A stretch of DNA of 64,000 nucleotides, taken from assembly GCF_021018805.1 (NCBI RefSeq), contig NW_026960612.1, positions 2,747,027 to 2,811,026 of the forward strand, written 5' to 3'. The notes below the pieces were generated by a model that saw only the letters and a program-made list of their open reading frames with translations, did no database searches and had not been told where the DNA came from. The translations under genes and the position numbers were made by a program. Source of the DNA: Prinia subflava (lineage: Eukaryota; Chordata; Aves; Passeriformes; Cisticolidae). Below, piece by piece: positions 20,103 through 31,210 of this stretch; position 1 is the stretch's first letter, and each line of letters opens with the position of its first letter.

Positions 20103-20749
20103 TGTCACGAGCCAAAGGATGGTCGTGATGGTTCGTTTTGATTTCAGAGTGCAAAAAGAGGCAGTGATAACTTAATTCAAGTGAAATCAATTGTATCTTT
20201 ATTGATACACACAGTTATGCGATAGAAAAGAAGGGGAAAGAAGAGAGGGAGAGAGAGAGAAAGAAAGGAGGAAAGAAAGGGTATAGCTACCGACTGACAG
20301 ACAGGAGTCCTCGTGACGCTGATACCAACAGACCACCTTCGCAGTCCTCGTGGCACGCGGGTCAATGGAGCCGTCGTCCGAAGGGGAGGCCTCGAAAGCC
20401 TGCTCTTCTGGTGGGGTTGTTATAGTTCTTTTCGAAGCGAGAGGCAAGATGCCAGGAAGGGGGGTCGGTTTCGTGGGTATCGCAGGTGTTCTTTCACAAT
20501 AGGGAGAGCGGTGCAGCTCAGGTCTTACCAAGTACAGTCAGTACAGGAACATCTCTTTGCAAACATGGCCAGAAACCGTAACCGTCCCCCATTGTTTCAT
20601 GCATGGGTCCCTGAGGAGGGCGTCTTGGTCCAGTGGCAGCAGCTGCAGGGAAAACTTGGCCTGTGCTGTGGCTCAGGGTCCATGGGTTAGGGTCTCGGCC
20701 TCTGACAGTCGTGAGGCAGAAATGAGGGATTTTTGGACCGACTCTTACA
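20103..20749 (-). repeat. 3' LTR of ERV4
   Basis: Minus strand TGTAAGAGTCGG to GCTCGTGACA. It holds a GA-rich microsatellite near 20240 and an AATAAA signal inside a hairpin at 20192-20209. Near-identical to 25241-25887: I see an A/G and a C/T difference and a small change in the GA run. Confidence 0.9.
20192..20209 (-). terminator. Polyadenylation signal held in a hairpin (ERV4 LTR)
   Basis: TGTATC-TTTATT-GATACA on the plus strand: a 6-bp perfect stem whose loop on the transcribed minus strand is exactly AATAAA. The same arrangement is at 25330-25347 in the other LTR. Confidence 0.7.
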
Positions 20750-22510
20750 CCACCCCGTGACTCATGACTGGTCGGCAGGAGAGCTCCATCAGTCGAGTTC
20801 GTTGCGTTGTTCTGAAGTCTTCAGGACTCATTGTCAGTGTCAGTAGTATACCCCGAAAATAGAGACGAGAGAAAGAGAGAGAGGAAAAAGAAATAGAGAA
20901 GGGAAAGAAAAAACAAGAGATACCATAATGATTAATATTGATTGTTAAAATCTCAAAACAAATCACTATGACAAAACAAATCCAATGATATTAAAATTTC
21001 AAAACAAATAATTGTTGTTGATTAATAAAATTCTTAAACAAATCATGATGATAAATGATTCACAAAATCAAATAATCAAGACAAAATCTTAACAATATTA
21101 ATTAAAATAATATTATTAATTAAAACAATTTTCAAGTATTCAAAGCAAAAGTCTTAAAACTATTTTTTCAAAAGAGGATTATAGTGATATTAATTAGAAC
21201 AATTTTCAATCAAGACAAAAGTTATTGTGAAACAATTTTCAAGTAACATGAACAAATTTCAGAAATGATTAACACAAATCACAAAGATCAAAATACATAA
21301 TTGTCTTAAATTATATGTATCTCTAAGATTTCTTTGTCTTACTTAGGCAAAATCCATTTCACAGTCCGCGGCTATGGCCTACTTGTATAGTTTGTCTTGT
21401 GTCAACATCTCTAAGTATATCTATTGTTTCTAAGTAAAGAATGAAATTGCTGCAAAACAAAAGCCAATCAAAATAAAGTCAAAAGAACAAGGATGGGATG
21501 ACATAATTTGTTATCAAGGTATTCTTGATTTTATCTAAAATTTCACTTAGATCCTGATAGAGCAACAATTACTTTACCAAATCGGAGTAGGCCATAGCTT
21601 GTGGATCAGTGTGTAATTAGATTGTAAAAGCTGGTAAGAAGTAAACTGGAGCTGAAAAAGAAAAATCAAAAGCTGTAATTTTAGTAAAGTTACAAGCACA
21701 AAAATTCAAATGATTCTTAGTTTCTAATATAACATTTTCTACAGTTACAACATCACAAGCAGTCCTAAAGCATACACATCCATTGCCTACATATAAAAGC
21801 ACTGTTTCAGGAGTCTCATTAGGATAAACTTAAAAATAACAAATATTTTGTTCTATGTCTAAACAAATGTAATTTTATTACTTTCACAAATAAATCTTTG
21901 TTGTTCCCAAACAATACAAAAATTCTAAATTAACAGTTTACAATTTCTCATCAATTTGATGGGCCCATTCCCTATACTAGGAAGGATAGAGAATAGCTCC
22001 GTCATGATTTAATCTTAACACAATAATAGCGAATATCAAATGTACCAAAGCATTACATATAGTCAGTACAAAAGCTGTGGCTGTATTTATAAAAGAGTCA
22101 TAAATAAAATTCACTAAGTTCAACTAGAATTGAAAATCTCTTTCGAAATCATTGGCATTGTTCCAAATTACTTTCTGAATTTCAGTAGAAAGACTGCCTT
22201 CTTTTATAATTGAGGCAACCACTAACTGCATCCACAACTAAAACTGGAGGCAGCTAATAGCTAAAAGTTTTAGTTTTGTGATCAATTATCAATTTATGAT
22301 TATTCACATTTAGATACTGAGTCGTTCTCAAGGCCAATAAGGATGACTATTCTAAATCAATACTATTTAAAATTCTTAATTTTGTTCTTATAATACCAAT
22401 AATGTTTAAAATATCACCAGTTTTATCATAGTTTTATGTGGTCTTTATGTCCCTCGGAGTTCTCCTGTGAAAAGTAAACACAACAGAATCTGCCTTCAAA
22501 GGCAGAAAAG
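20750..22510 (-). pseudogene. ERV4 AT-rich 3' interior with env-like debris
   Basis: About 1.75 kb, strongly AT-rich, with repeated CAAAACAAAT-like words at 20950-21300. On the minus strand broken frames read a polar helix (IIKEGSLSTEIQKVIWNN) followed by a hydrophobic run (TATAFVLTICNALVHLIFAI). A Cys-rich stretch (GNGCVCFRTACDVV, then NFCACNFTK) follows, with FDFSFSAPVYFLPAF after it, and last a segment with YQDLSEILDKIKNTL. This resembles the ectodomain and fusion/anchor parts of a retroviral envelope, but no cleavage site or whole domain is present. Assignment is tentative. Confidence 0.4.
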
Positions 22511-24802
22511 TTAGTATGAAGGAATTATCCAGGATGTGTTTATGCTTGGAACTGCCGGGCAAAAAGCAGTGATTTTGGAACACTTGTTAGCCTCCCATCC
22601 ATAAGGGGTATGAGAAGCCCATTTGGTCTTCTCACCTTTTGCCCAGTCTGGGACAATTTCTGCAGTAAGGTGAGACTGCTTGGGGCAAAAGGGGGGAGCT
22701 GTTCCAGTGACTGAGGCGGGTACTTCTGGGCTGCCATCCAAGTTCATTGTCACATTTTTTACAGCTCCGACTGAGGCTCTTTCGGCCACCCCATCAGGTG
22801 GGGGGGTTGAATATGGAGAAGGGCCTCTCAGGACAACAGGTTGTTGTACTGACAATCCTGAAAAAGCAAAACCCCATTCCATCTGGAAAGGATCTGTAGG
22901 ATAAGTAGGACCAAGTGTTTGGTGGGCAGTTGCCTCAAAAATTAACAATTTTAAAGCCTCATGATGAGAATCACCCCATTCCCAAATTTTTCCTTTTCTC
23001 AGCAAGCTGTAAAGAGGTCTGGCAATTATAGCAAAATCAGGGATGTGTTTATTGCAAAGCACTAGTAATTCTGAAACTTGTTGCAGTTCCTTCGTAGATT
23101 CTGGCATTTTAATTTGATTGAAGGAGGTTATCACATGCATGTCATGCTTCTTTTCCATCAAATTCCCAGAAATTTTACTTTCAGGGGAAATTTGTAGATC
23201 AAATTTTTCCAAGTTGGAGATTATTTTCTGTTGGGGATCTTCCACTTCTATTTCATCCCTACCCACAAAAATATCATCGATGCATTGGTTAACAGCTACA
23301 TTGTCAGCTATGGGTATTTTTTCTAACTCTTGGGCCAAAGCAGGGTGGGCACGGGTGGGTGAATCTAGGTTCCCTTGAGAAGGAAGGCTTTGCTTTGGCT
23401 TGTTGCCTGGGTGCTGAGAGGGGGAGGGTGGGGGGGGGGGTTGGATTGTTAGACTGTTTCTGGGCTCACTGCCCAGATTCTCAGAAGAAAGGTGTGTGAT
23501 TTGCTGTGACTTTTTAGGGAGGGGTTGCCCTGGCAAATTTGGGTTTTGTTTGGGGACCCCTTTTTTAATATCTAATAGCAACAAGTGTTGGCGGCTAGTG
23601 ATTTGTTTACTTTTCTCTGGTTTTTCACTACTAGGAGTTTTAACATAGTTGGTCAATTCTACTGCAATTTCACTTAATACATAGACATTACGATCACCGG
23701 CAAGTGAATTAGATTGAGGGGCTGGGGGCTGGGAGGGGGTAGGATAAGGACTGAAACCACAATCTGTAGATCCGGTTGGTTCACTTGGGTTTCCGAGGGA
23801 TCTGTCTAGCTTTTCTACAGAACTTAAAACAATTGCTATAGGTTCAAGTGATTCCAAAGGCTTTTGAATTAAAGGAATCATAATTTCAGGCTTTGCAGGC
23901 AATTGCATTGGAGAGTCATCATGTATCATTTGCAGGCAGGCAGCTTTGTGAATGTTTTCCAGGGGCTGTTCGGGAGTACCAATTAAAGTTAAATGGTTTC
24001 CCTTTTCCAAGGGGTTATACCCCTCTGCCCAGTGAGCTGAGCATTGAATCAGGGACCACAAGTTATGTTTGTCTCTTATTGTTAAGAAAACTCCACTTCC
24101 CCAATACCCACTAACTTCTTGTTCTGTCAATTTAATTTGATCTCCACCACTGAGAGATACTCGGGAAACATGTCCTGTCTCTGATACATGAGGGAACCGC
24201 AAGTACTCTCCTTTTAGCTTAGATAATTCAGTGGTGGTGTCTGGGATTTCTTAAGTGATTATTTGTGGGTCTGAATTTTCATCAATATAGTTGCATTCTG
24301 TTTTAACTAGAGGTGTTATGCTACGGCAGCAGTGTTCCCCACAATTTTTTACTAATTCTTTCTGGGGGTAAATCTGATTAATGTGAGGAGTTTCTTTTTC
24401 TTCTGCCTTTTTTGGGAAGTCAGCATTCTCTAAATTTTTAGAATATTCATCTCCCAAGGCAGTCCGTAGCAAATTATTTTCATCTCGCAGCAAATGATTT
24501 TCGTTTTGCAAAATTTCAACTAAATTTTGAAGCGAGTCAATTATTGCGTTTTCTTCACTTCTTCGCTTAAAGCGAGTTTCTACAGCTGGGGTAAGGCAGG
24601 CTCCCAGAACTGAGCAGAGTATGGTTTTATTTTTGCCCAGTTTAAATTTTGTTTCATGTTGTAAAGAACATACTTTATCAACCACACTTTCCAAATTAGA
24701 CCAGTTATTATTAGCCCAAAATTCCACCTCTGGAGAGGGTCTGGCATTGTGTTTAGCTATTAGAGCATAAAATTCAGTTTTATGTATAAAATCATCAGTC
24801 AT
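22511..24802 (-). pseudogene. ERV4 gag-like protein fused in frame to an RT fragment
   Basis: Minus-strand frames 24251-24802 (183 codons) and 22511-24202 (563 codons) are in the same phase, separated by one stop at 24251-24253 region. The N-terminal part has a coiled coil (SLQNLVEILQNENHLLRDEN). The middle is Pro/Ser/Gln-rich gag-like linker. The C-terminal third contains RT: an ALAQELEKI helix, the catalytic CIDDIFVG, then KELQQVSELLVLCNKHIPDF and RPLYSLLRKGKIWEW (thumb/connection, ERV-L/foamy style). Protease and the first RT motifs are absent, so gag joins RT by deletion without loss of frame. The tail after about FQMEWGFAF is unrecognised. Confidence 0.7.
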
Positions 24803-25240
24803 TTTGTGAAGGGGATCAGAAAACCACTACAGGGAGGTAATGCTCGGTTGTACACACACACAGCTACGCTGCGTCTCCCCTCTTTCCCTGGGGTGGGTGA
24901 AGGGACAAATCCTGTCTGCTGAGGCACTGTTTAGTTACGTCAAGGTGTCCCTTCTCTCAACAGGACAGTTCATACACATAAAACAGTTTCTCTTTTTGCA
25001 CTAGGAGATCTTTTGTGAAATCCTGAAGACAGATACACCTCAATAGAGTATAGGGATGCTTTTACCTAGGTGTCTACAGTGTGCGAAGAATCAGAAAAGC
25101 CCCCCTTGCTTTCTAGCTTCGTTCACCGAAGTGACGGGCTAGGTGCGGCTGAGGCTAATCTTCCTCTTCCTAGTACAGACTATAGACAACCTGCAACCCC
25201 TCTGTCAATCAGGACCCTGTCACGGTGACGCCAATTTAAA
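24803..25240 (-). promoter_or_regulatory. ERV4 leader with primer-binding site at 25216-25233
   Basis: Seven bases after the 5' LTR the minus strand reads TGGCGTCACCGTGACAGG. The first nine bases fit the 3' end of serine tRNAs as I recall them, a primer used by some class III ERVs. The remaining leader is untranslated and leads to the gag-like ATG at 24802. Confidence 0.5.
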
Positions 25241-25887
25241 TGTCACGAGCCAAAGGATGGTCGTGATGGTTCGTTTTGATTTCAGAGTGCAAAAAGAGGC
25301 AGTGATAACTTAATTCAAGTGAAATCAATTGTATCTTTATTGATACACACAGTTATGCGATAGAAAAGAAGGGGAAAGAAGAGAGGGAGAGAGAGAGAGA
25401 GAAAGGAGGAAAGAAAGGGTATAGCTACCGACTGACAGACAGGAGTCCTCGTGACGCTGATACCAACAGACCACCTTCGCAGTCCTCGTGGCACGCGGGT
25501 CAGTGGAGCCGTCGTCCGAAGGGGAGGCCTCGAAAGCCTGCTCTTTTGGTGGGGTTGTTATAGTTCTTTTCGAAGCGAGAGGCAAGATGCCAGGAAGGGG
25601 GGTCGGTTTCGTGGGTATCGCAGGTGTTCTTTCACAATAGGGAGAGCGGTGCAGCTCAGGTCTTACCAAGTACAGTCAGTACAGGAACATCTCTTTGCAA
25701 ACATGGCCAGAAACCGTAACCGTCCCCCATTGTTTCATGCATGGGTCCCTGAGGAGGGCGTCTTGGTCCAGTGGCAGCAGCTGCAGGGAAAACTTGGCCT
25801 GTGCTGTGGCTCAGGGTCCATGGGTTAGGGTCTCGGCCTCTGACAGTCGTGAGGCAGAAATGAGGGATTTTTGGACCGACTCTTACA
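25241..25887 (-). repeat. 5' LTR of ERV4
   Basis: 647 bp, a near-identical partner of 20103-20749, with the GGAGG duplication beginning at 25888. Confidence 0.9.
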
Positions 25888-26571
25888 GGAGGGCGCCAAG
25901 CTTCTCTCGCAGATGCAGACTCTGGGGGGGGGGTTCAGGTCCGGAGCCATTTCCAATGGTCTTCAGGAAAGGGGAGGAAGGAAAGAAGGGGGAAAAAAAC
26001 AAAAGCAGAAAAGCGGCAAAAAGCAGCAGCGGTAAGCAAAAAGCAAGCAAGCAAGCAAGCCAGCAGCAGCGGCCAAAAAAAGCCCCGATGATAGGGGGAG
26101 GGGTGCGGCTATTAGACAAAACAAAACCTCTCTGAGAGCACGGCAACAGAACATACAATTGTATACAAAGCGCTGTCGCCCCAGGACAAATACCCATGTC
26201 CCTTGTCCTTTTGACAGCTATCTGGGGCTCAGTATGCTGTGATTTCTGCAGCTCTTTGCTCTTTAAAACATGGTTCCCCTTTGTTTTGGGGCTTTTGCTT
26301 CTCTGTGCGAAGCTGAATTCCCCGAGGCTGGCCCACCATTGGGCACACAACTAGGCTCAGGACTTCTAGGATTCCCCATAGGTTTATCTCCTGCTTACGT
26401 CTCTGCCCAATGGGTTGCCACTAGCGGTGAGATAATCCGTCTTCTTGGCAGCAGGGATATTCTTCCAGGGTTCCATAATTGGGCCGAGCTGCATACCTCT
26501 TCTTAAAGGCCACCCACCTGGATAGCTTTACTGGATCTGTGCTACAGGGTACTTTATTAGTCCTTCGGCAC
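25888..26571 (-). other. Unassigned segment right of ERV4, possible env leader and trapped LTR
   Basis: Nearest to pol (about 26,200-26,570) minus-strand broken frames include a hydrophobic run (LWGILEVLSLVVCP), which would suit an env signal peptide. From about 26,150 to 25,888 the DNA is T/C-rich with a GCTTGCTTGC microsatellite and a GGCGCC word next to the ERV4 insertion. That part looks like LTR or leader rather than env. I could not find termini. Confidence 0.35.
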
Positions 26572-26865
26572 TCAAATAGCAAGGACTTGGGCTCTCAGAT
26601 CCAATTTTCTCCTTATCCTCTTTTGGTATAGGCGAAACCACTCATAAGAATCTAATTCCAGTACCCCCAAATTCGTGGCAAGCTCTAAGATCCAGCTGGT
26701 CAGTTCTTGCTCCTTTTCTAGACACTTATCGCACAAGCCCCTAGATCTATATCTCATTCTGCAATATACAACCCAGATTTCCTGACAATAACAACACTCA
26801 AAATGAATACATGGGTAGCATGGACATCCTGGTTTTGAACAACTTATCGTGTTCTCCTTGGTCAT
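26572..26865 (-). CDS. 97-codon Cys-rich ORF between pol and env of ERV3
   Basis: An intact ATG-to-stop frame just downstream of integrase. Residues 9-50 hold a dense cysteine cluster (CSKPGCPCYPC, then ECCYC and later CDKC), compatible with a small zinc-binding fold. The C-terminal half is helical-looking with aromatic/acidic residues (ELDSYEWFRLYQKR) and a basic patch (KRIRRKLDLR). Simple gammaretroviruses have no gene in this position; complex retroviruses often place regulators here. No homology is claimed. Chance survival of an open frame in decayed env is the main alternative, although the cysteine pattern argues against random sequence. Confidence 0.4.
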   Translation of the reverse strand: MTKENTISCSKPGCPCYPCIHFECCYCQEIWVVYCRMRYRSRGLCDKCLEKEQELTSWILELATNLGVLELDSYEWFRLYQKRIRRKLDLRAQVLAI

Positions 26866-26974
26866 TTATCACTTTGGTGAAGTTTTATCTTCTGGTCTCT
26901 GGGGGAGGAGGTGACTCTCTACTCAGGCTTCTCTTCTTGTCTTTCAATTTTCTTCACCTGAAAAGTGTGTGTCC

Positions 26975-27915
26975 AACCTTTCTTAGCTGTCTTCACGGCA
27001 GTGTCTGTGGTTAAGAGAACAAGAAAAGGGCCCTCCCACTGTGGTGTTAGGGAAACTTCTTTCCAGGCTTTTATCAACACTTCCTGGTTTTATTTTATGC
27101 ATCGCGAACCCTAGAGGGGTGCTTTGAGTAATTATTCCCTTTTTTCTTAGCTCCTGCGGGTTCTTATTTATTGCTATTAAATAAGGCTGGATTTGTCCGT
27201 CCTCCAGCCTTGGATGTCCTACTGGAATTCCATGTTTGTATGGCATTCCGTACAACATCTCAAAGGGTGATAAACTGCTCTCGGAGTGGGGCATACTCAT
27301 AACATTTAGCAAGGCTAAAGGGAAACATTTAACCCAGGACATTTTTGTTTCTAACATCAGCTTTGATAACTGAGCTTTCAATGTCTGGTTCATCCTTTAT
27401 ACCTTCCCTGAGCTCTCAGGGTGCCAAGGAGTGTGATAATCCCATCTAATTCCTAAGGTGTCTGCTAATTGCCCAATAATTTTTGAGGTGAAATGGGTCC
27501 CTTGGTTGGAGTCAATGTGATCTATTATACCGTAGCAAGGGATAATTTCCTCTAACAAAATTCTCACTACTGTTCGAACTGTTGCTCTGGCACTAGAGAA
27601 GGCTTCTACCCAGTGTGTTAGCTGATCTACTATTACTAACAGAAACTTACATCTCCCTACCTTAGGTAGTTCAGTGAAATCTATTTGAATTTTCCCAAAC
27701 TCCTAAGGGAGTCTGCCATGACCTTGTTCGGTTTATTCTCTGGCATATCATACACTTCAGCACTTCCTGTTTTGCTAGTTCATAAATTTTCTTGCAAACA
27801 AAAAACTTCAAAAACTGTTGTGCCAGTGCTTGTGCTCCCCAGTGCGTCTGCTGATGAAGCCTATTCAGAACCTTCCTTGTGTATTCTTTTGATAATAATT
27901 ACCTCCCATCTGGCA
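26975..27915 (-). pseudogene. ERV3 integrase
   Basis: On the minus strand: an HHCC zinc module (RLHQQTHWG, then CMICQRIN, near 27745-27880) and the core with all three acidic residues (QIDFTELP, HIDSNQGTHF, WHPESSGKV). A gammaretrovirus-like C-terminal region follows (LSPFEMLYGMPYKHG and VGGPF). A stop replaces the codon two residues after GK in the third motif, and a frameshift lies near the end, so it is inactive. The layout and wording are of MLV type. Confidence 0.85.
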
Positions 27916-27919
27916 ACTT

Positions 27920-28801
27920 TCACTTTCCTTCTTCCCACTTTCTCCCTAACTTCTTGTACTCCTCAATCTCTTTCAGGGACAAACGGGAAGGGTACTCCTG
28001 GGTATCTTCTTCCCTGACTTCCGGGGTACTCATTACTAGGAGGGCTGCCTTTTTTGCTTCTTTATCTGCCAAATTATTTCCCCAAGTTCTGAATTGCATA
28101 CCCACCTGGTACCCTTTTACATGTGCAATGGCAATGGCCTCAGGTCCCCTTATTGCCTCTAAGATCTGTCTTATTAATTCTTGGTGGACCAACCCTCTCC
28201 CTCGAGTGCTAACCAACCTTTGCTCTTCCCAAATTTTTCCAAATGTGTGGACTACTCTGATGGCATACCTTGAATCAGTGTAAATTGTCTCTTGCTTCCT
28301 TTTCAGCCGCCTAAGTGCTTGCAAAACAGCATACAATTCACAAGCCTGTGCGGACCAGCTCACGCTTAAAGGTCCTTACTCTATGACTTCCCCTGATTTT
28401 CCGTCTACTATTGCATACCCCGACTTTCTTTTCCCTTCTATGACCCTCGCAGATCAATCTACAAACCATTTCTCGCCATCTCTTAATTCCTCCTCTTCCA
28501 AGTCCGGTCTTATTTTTGTTTGTAGTTCTACCACCTCTGCACAATCATGACTACACTCCTCTGATGTCTCACCAAACAAGAACTGGGCTGGATTTTGGGC
28601 CGCAGCTGTCTGTAGCCCTAAATCGGATGAGTGGATCAATATTGCCTCATATTTTAGCAATCTAGCATCGGTGAACCACTTATCCGCCTTCTGCTGCAAA
28701 ATACTCCTAATATTGTGTGGGGTGTACACTACCAACGGTGCCCCAAAAGTGACCTTCTTAGCCTCTTCTACTATTAGTGCCACTGCAACTATCGCCTGCA
28801 A
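27920..28801 (-). pseudogene. ERV3 RT connection and RNase H
   Basis: The connection frame (28454-28801) has VVYTPHNIRSILQQKADKWF and ARLLKYEAIL. RNase H (27920-28363) shows the later catalytic positions in QACELYAVLQAL, TIYTDSRYA and NLADKEAKKAAL. A frame break between about 28364 and 28453 interrupts the first RNase H motif. Long open frames indicate moderate age. Confidence 0.85.
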
Positions 28802-28894
28802 GCAGGTGGGCCAGCCTCAGCTCATGAGGTCTAAAAGTTTCAATACATACCCCATCGACTTCTTGATTCCTGCCCAATCCTGCGTTAACACTCC

Positions 28895-29507
28895 CTATGC
28901 CGTGTGATTGCTAACATCCACAAACAGCTGAAACTGCTTCCTTATATTGGGAAGACTTAATACTGGAGCTGTAACAAGGGTTTCCTTTAACTTTTCATCT
29001 TGTGCCTCATCCTGCTCTGTCCATTTTATTCTATCTGTGGTCAACTTCTCATATAAAAATTTTACCTTTTCACTATATCCCTCGATCCATTGTCTGCAGT
29101 ATCCCAGAAGTCCCAACAGCTGCCTCGCTTCCCTTTTTGACTGCGGGGGAGGTAATGCAATAATTCCTGCAATCCTGTCAGGATCTAACTTCTTTTTCCC
29201 TTTCATGAGCCAATGCCCTAAGTACTTTACTTCCTGTTTGGTGAACTGCAGCTTTGATTTTGACACTTTCAACTCCTTTTTTCCCAGGAAATTTAACAAT
29301 GCTATCGTACTTGCCCTCACGTCCTCCTCCCTAGGACCGGCAATCAACAGATCATCTACATACTGCAAAAGTTTTGTTCCATTTGTTGGAACGAACTGAC
29401 TTAACAACTGCCCTAACGCTTGCCTGAACAGGTTGGGGGAATCGGTGAACCCCTGGGGCAGGGATGTCCATCGGAACTGCTGTCTCCTATTTGTCTCTGG
29501 GTCCTAC
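28895..29507 (-). pseudogene. ERV3 RT, palm and thumb with YVDD
   Basis: The catalytic motif reads QYVDDLLIAG (codons at 29351-29362), followed by QEVKYLGHWLMKG and LLGLLGYCRQWIEG, the thumb of gammaretroviral RT. Upstream, TNRRQQFRWTSLPQGF and PNLFRQAL are readable up to the solo LTR boundary at 29507. The frame is open for 170 codons from 29407. Confidence 0.9.
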
Positions 29508-29899
29508 TGATGCCTTAGGGCTGGGTTTTTCTGTTTTGTCTGATAGCACTGAGTGGTGCTAGGATCTTCACAGGGTGATGGGGGTAGGGCAGTCTTGTTC
29601 AAGGACATTGTCTCCAAGCTCCAGGCCAGAGAACAAACAACCTGGAAGAGAAGGGCAAGTCGAGAGGATGGTGTTCGGTGATTCGGGGTTATTGATTGGA
29701 TGGTGCATTGTTATATGCAAATGAATGGAAACTTGTAAAAGGGGTAAGATCTGGGGACAAGCCCCTTTTCGTCTCCATCTTGGAAATATTCGGGCTGGGC
29801 CACTTCTGTGGGTCTGGAGACACAAGGGCATGGGCTTGAATAAACACTCATTTTGTTCCTTTCACTCTGTCTAGCCTCTGTTTCAGCCTCAAGGCATCA
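29508..29899 (+). mobile_element. Solo LTR inserted in ERV3 RT
   Basis: 392 bp with inverted ends TGATGCCTT...AAGGCATCA. It lies between the codons EWE and DPETN of RT, which are adjacent in related proteins. The flanking 4 bp are CTAC (29504-29507) and CTCC (29900-29903), a duplication with one later change. The plus orientation is suggested by ATATGCAAATG and a GAATAAACAC polyadenylation signal near 29839. It is not related by eye to the other LTRs in the window. Confidence 0.8.
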
Positions 29900-30627
29900 C
29901 TCCCACTCTAAGGAAAATAATCCTGGCTATCTTCAGCTAGGGGGAAAGTTCAAAAAGCATCTTTTAGGTCTATTACTCTGTACCAAGTATCCTCTGGGGA
30001 GATCTGATTCAAGAGGGTGTATGGATTGGCAACCACGGGGAAGCTTGTTTTTGTCTTCTGATTTACAGCTCTCAAATCCTGGACCAACCTAAAACTCCCG
30101 TCAGTTTTCCTTACAGCTGGGATCGGGGTATTATGCCTGGTCAGACACGGTTCTAAGATTTCTCGTTTCACTAGGTCATCGATTACGGGCTTTAATCCCT
30201 TTCTTCCTTCCATGGAAATGGGATATTGCTTTATTCTGATGGGTTCCTCCGGTCTCTGAATTTCTATGGAAATTGGTACCATTTCTAATCTCCCCCCTTC
30301 TCTTTGGGTATGCCAGACTATAGGATCTACCTTATTTTCATATTCCTCTGTTAACTGGTATAAGCTTAATACCAAGTCCAGTCCCCGAACTATTAAGTTT
30401 ATTCCTAGGGCCACGATCAAATCCCTTCCTAACAGATTGTAATCCACCTCTTTTACCAGTAACATATTCCTCAAACAAATCTTAGTTTCTGATTCTATTT
30501 CTACATTTTTAATAACTGGAACTTTGAAGGGTTCCTCTTTAGCCCCTATCACCATCATGGTATCCCAGCTTTTTGTGCATCCTTTTGGTAATTTCTGAAC
30601 TGTAGAACGCTCGGCTCCTGAGTCCAC
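29900..30627 (-). pseudogene. ERV3 protease and RT N-terminus
   Basis: A 225-codon frame. The aspartic protease active site is MDSGAERS (DSGA at 30613-30624). The second protease strand and NLLGRDLIVALG flap end follow, then RT fingers with KQYPISMEGRKGLKPVI, RHNTPIPAVRKTDGSFRLVQ and DLRAVNQ, ending at RVIDLKDAF (the first catalytic Asp). Protease fused to pol in one frame is gammaretroviral. It continues beyond the solo LTR at 29507. Confidence 0.9.
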
Positions 30628-31210
30628 CAGGAAGGATATTTCCTCCCTATGGGGTCCTCATTTTAATTTTATCAAGGGCTCTATAGATGTTCTAGACTCC
30701 AGAATGAAGAGCCCCAGACACCTCTAGGCTATTGGTGATTGATGAGAGACGGGAAGACTGATTTGGTGATCAGAATTTGATTTTCCTCAGGTTTCCCAAA
30801 AGCTTATATACTATTTCAAACAGGTTAATGATTTCTACTACAAAAATCAGGTTCAAAATCACACAGAAAACTCATGCATTTTACAACAATTCTTTGCTTG
30901 CAGAAGTTGATTGAATCTTCTCTCTTCCCGTAAGCAGGTATAATCCCATCTCCTGTAATTTTCACAGTTCTGTTTGTTCTTGCCATGGCATCTTGGTTAT
31001 CAAACCAGCTATGCTAATCAAGTCTGTTTGACTCTCTGTCTTGTGTATTACCAGACTAGGCATCCTCCTGGAACATCTTTTTATCTTTGATCTTTCTCTG
31101 ACAATCCTTTTTGATGTGCCCCCTGTTCCCACAATAATAACACTTAGGGTTTTCTTTCGATTTTCTGAAGTCCCTTCTCGGCAGGGGTTACTGCCCCCTC
31201 TTAGTACCAT
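30628..31210 (-). pseudogene. ERV3 gag nucleocapsid and gag-pol junction
   Basis: A single CCHC knuckle reads CYYCGNRGHIKKDC at 31101-31142, in a different frame from the longest open stretch, so a frameshift is present. Downstream to 30628 the sequence is stop-rich and includes the expected gag stop/readthrough zone, which I cannot place exactly. Confidence 0.75.

Larger units (their letters stand above)
20103..25887 (-). mobile_element. ERV4: young ERV-L-like element with fused gag-RT frame, inserted in ERV3
   Basis: Two 647-bp LTRs (20103-20749 and 25241-25887) differ at only a few positions. A perfect 5-bp duplication GGAGG flanks the element (20098-20102 and 25888-25892). Internally it has a primer site of serine-tRNA style, a gag-like frame with coiled coil, an RT fragment of ERV-L/foamy type, and AT-rich env-like debris. 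Protease, most RT motifs and integrase are missing. The LTR identity indicates recent mobilisation, presumably with enzymes from a relative. Confidence 0.85.
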
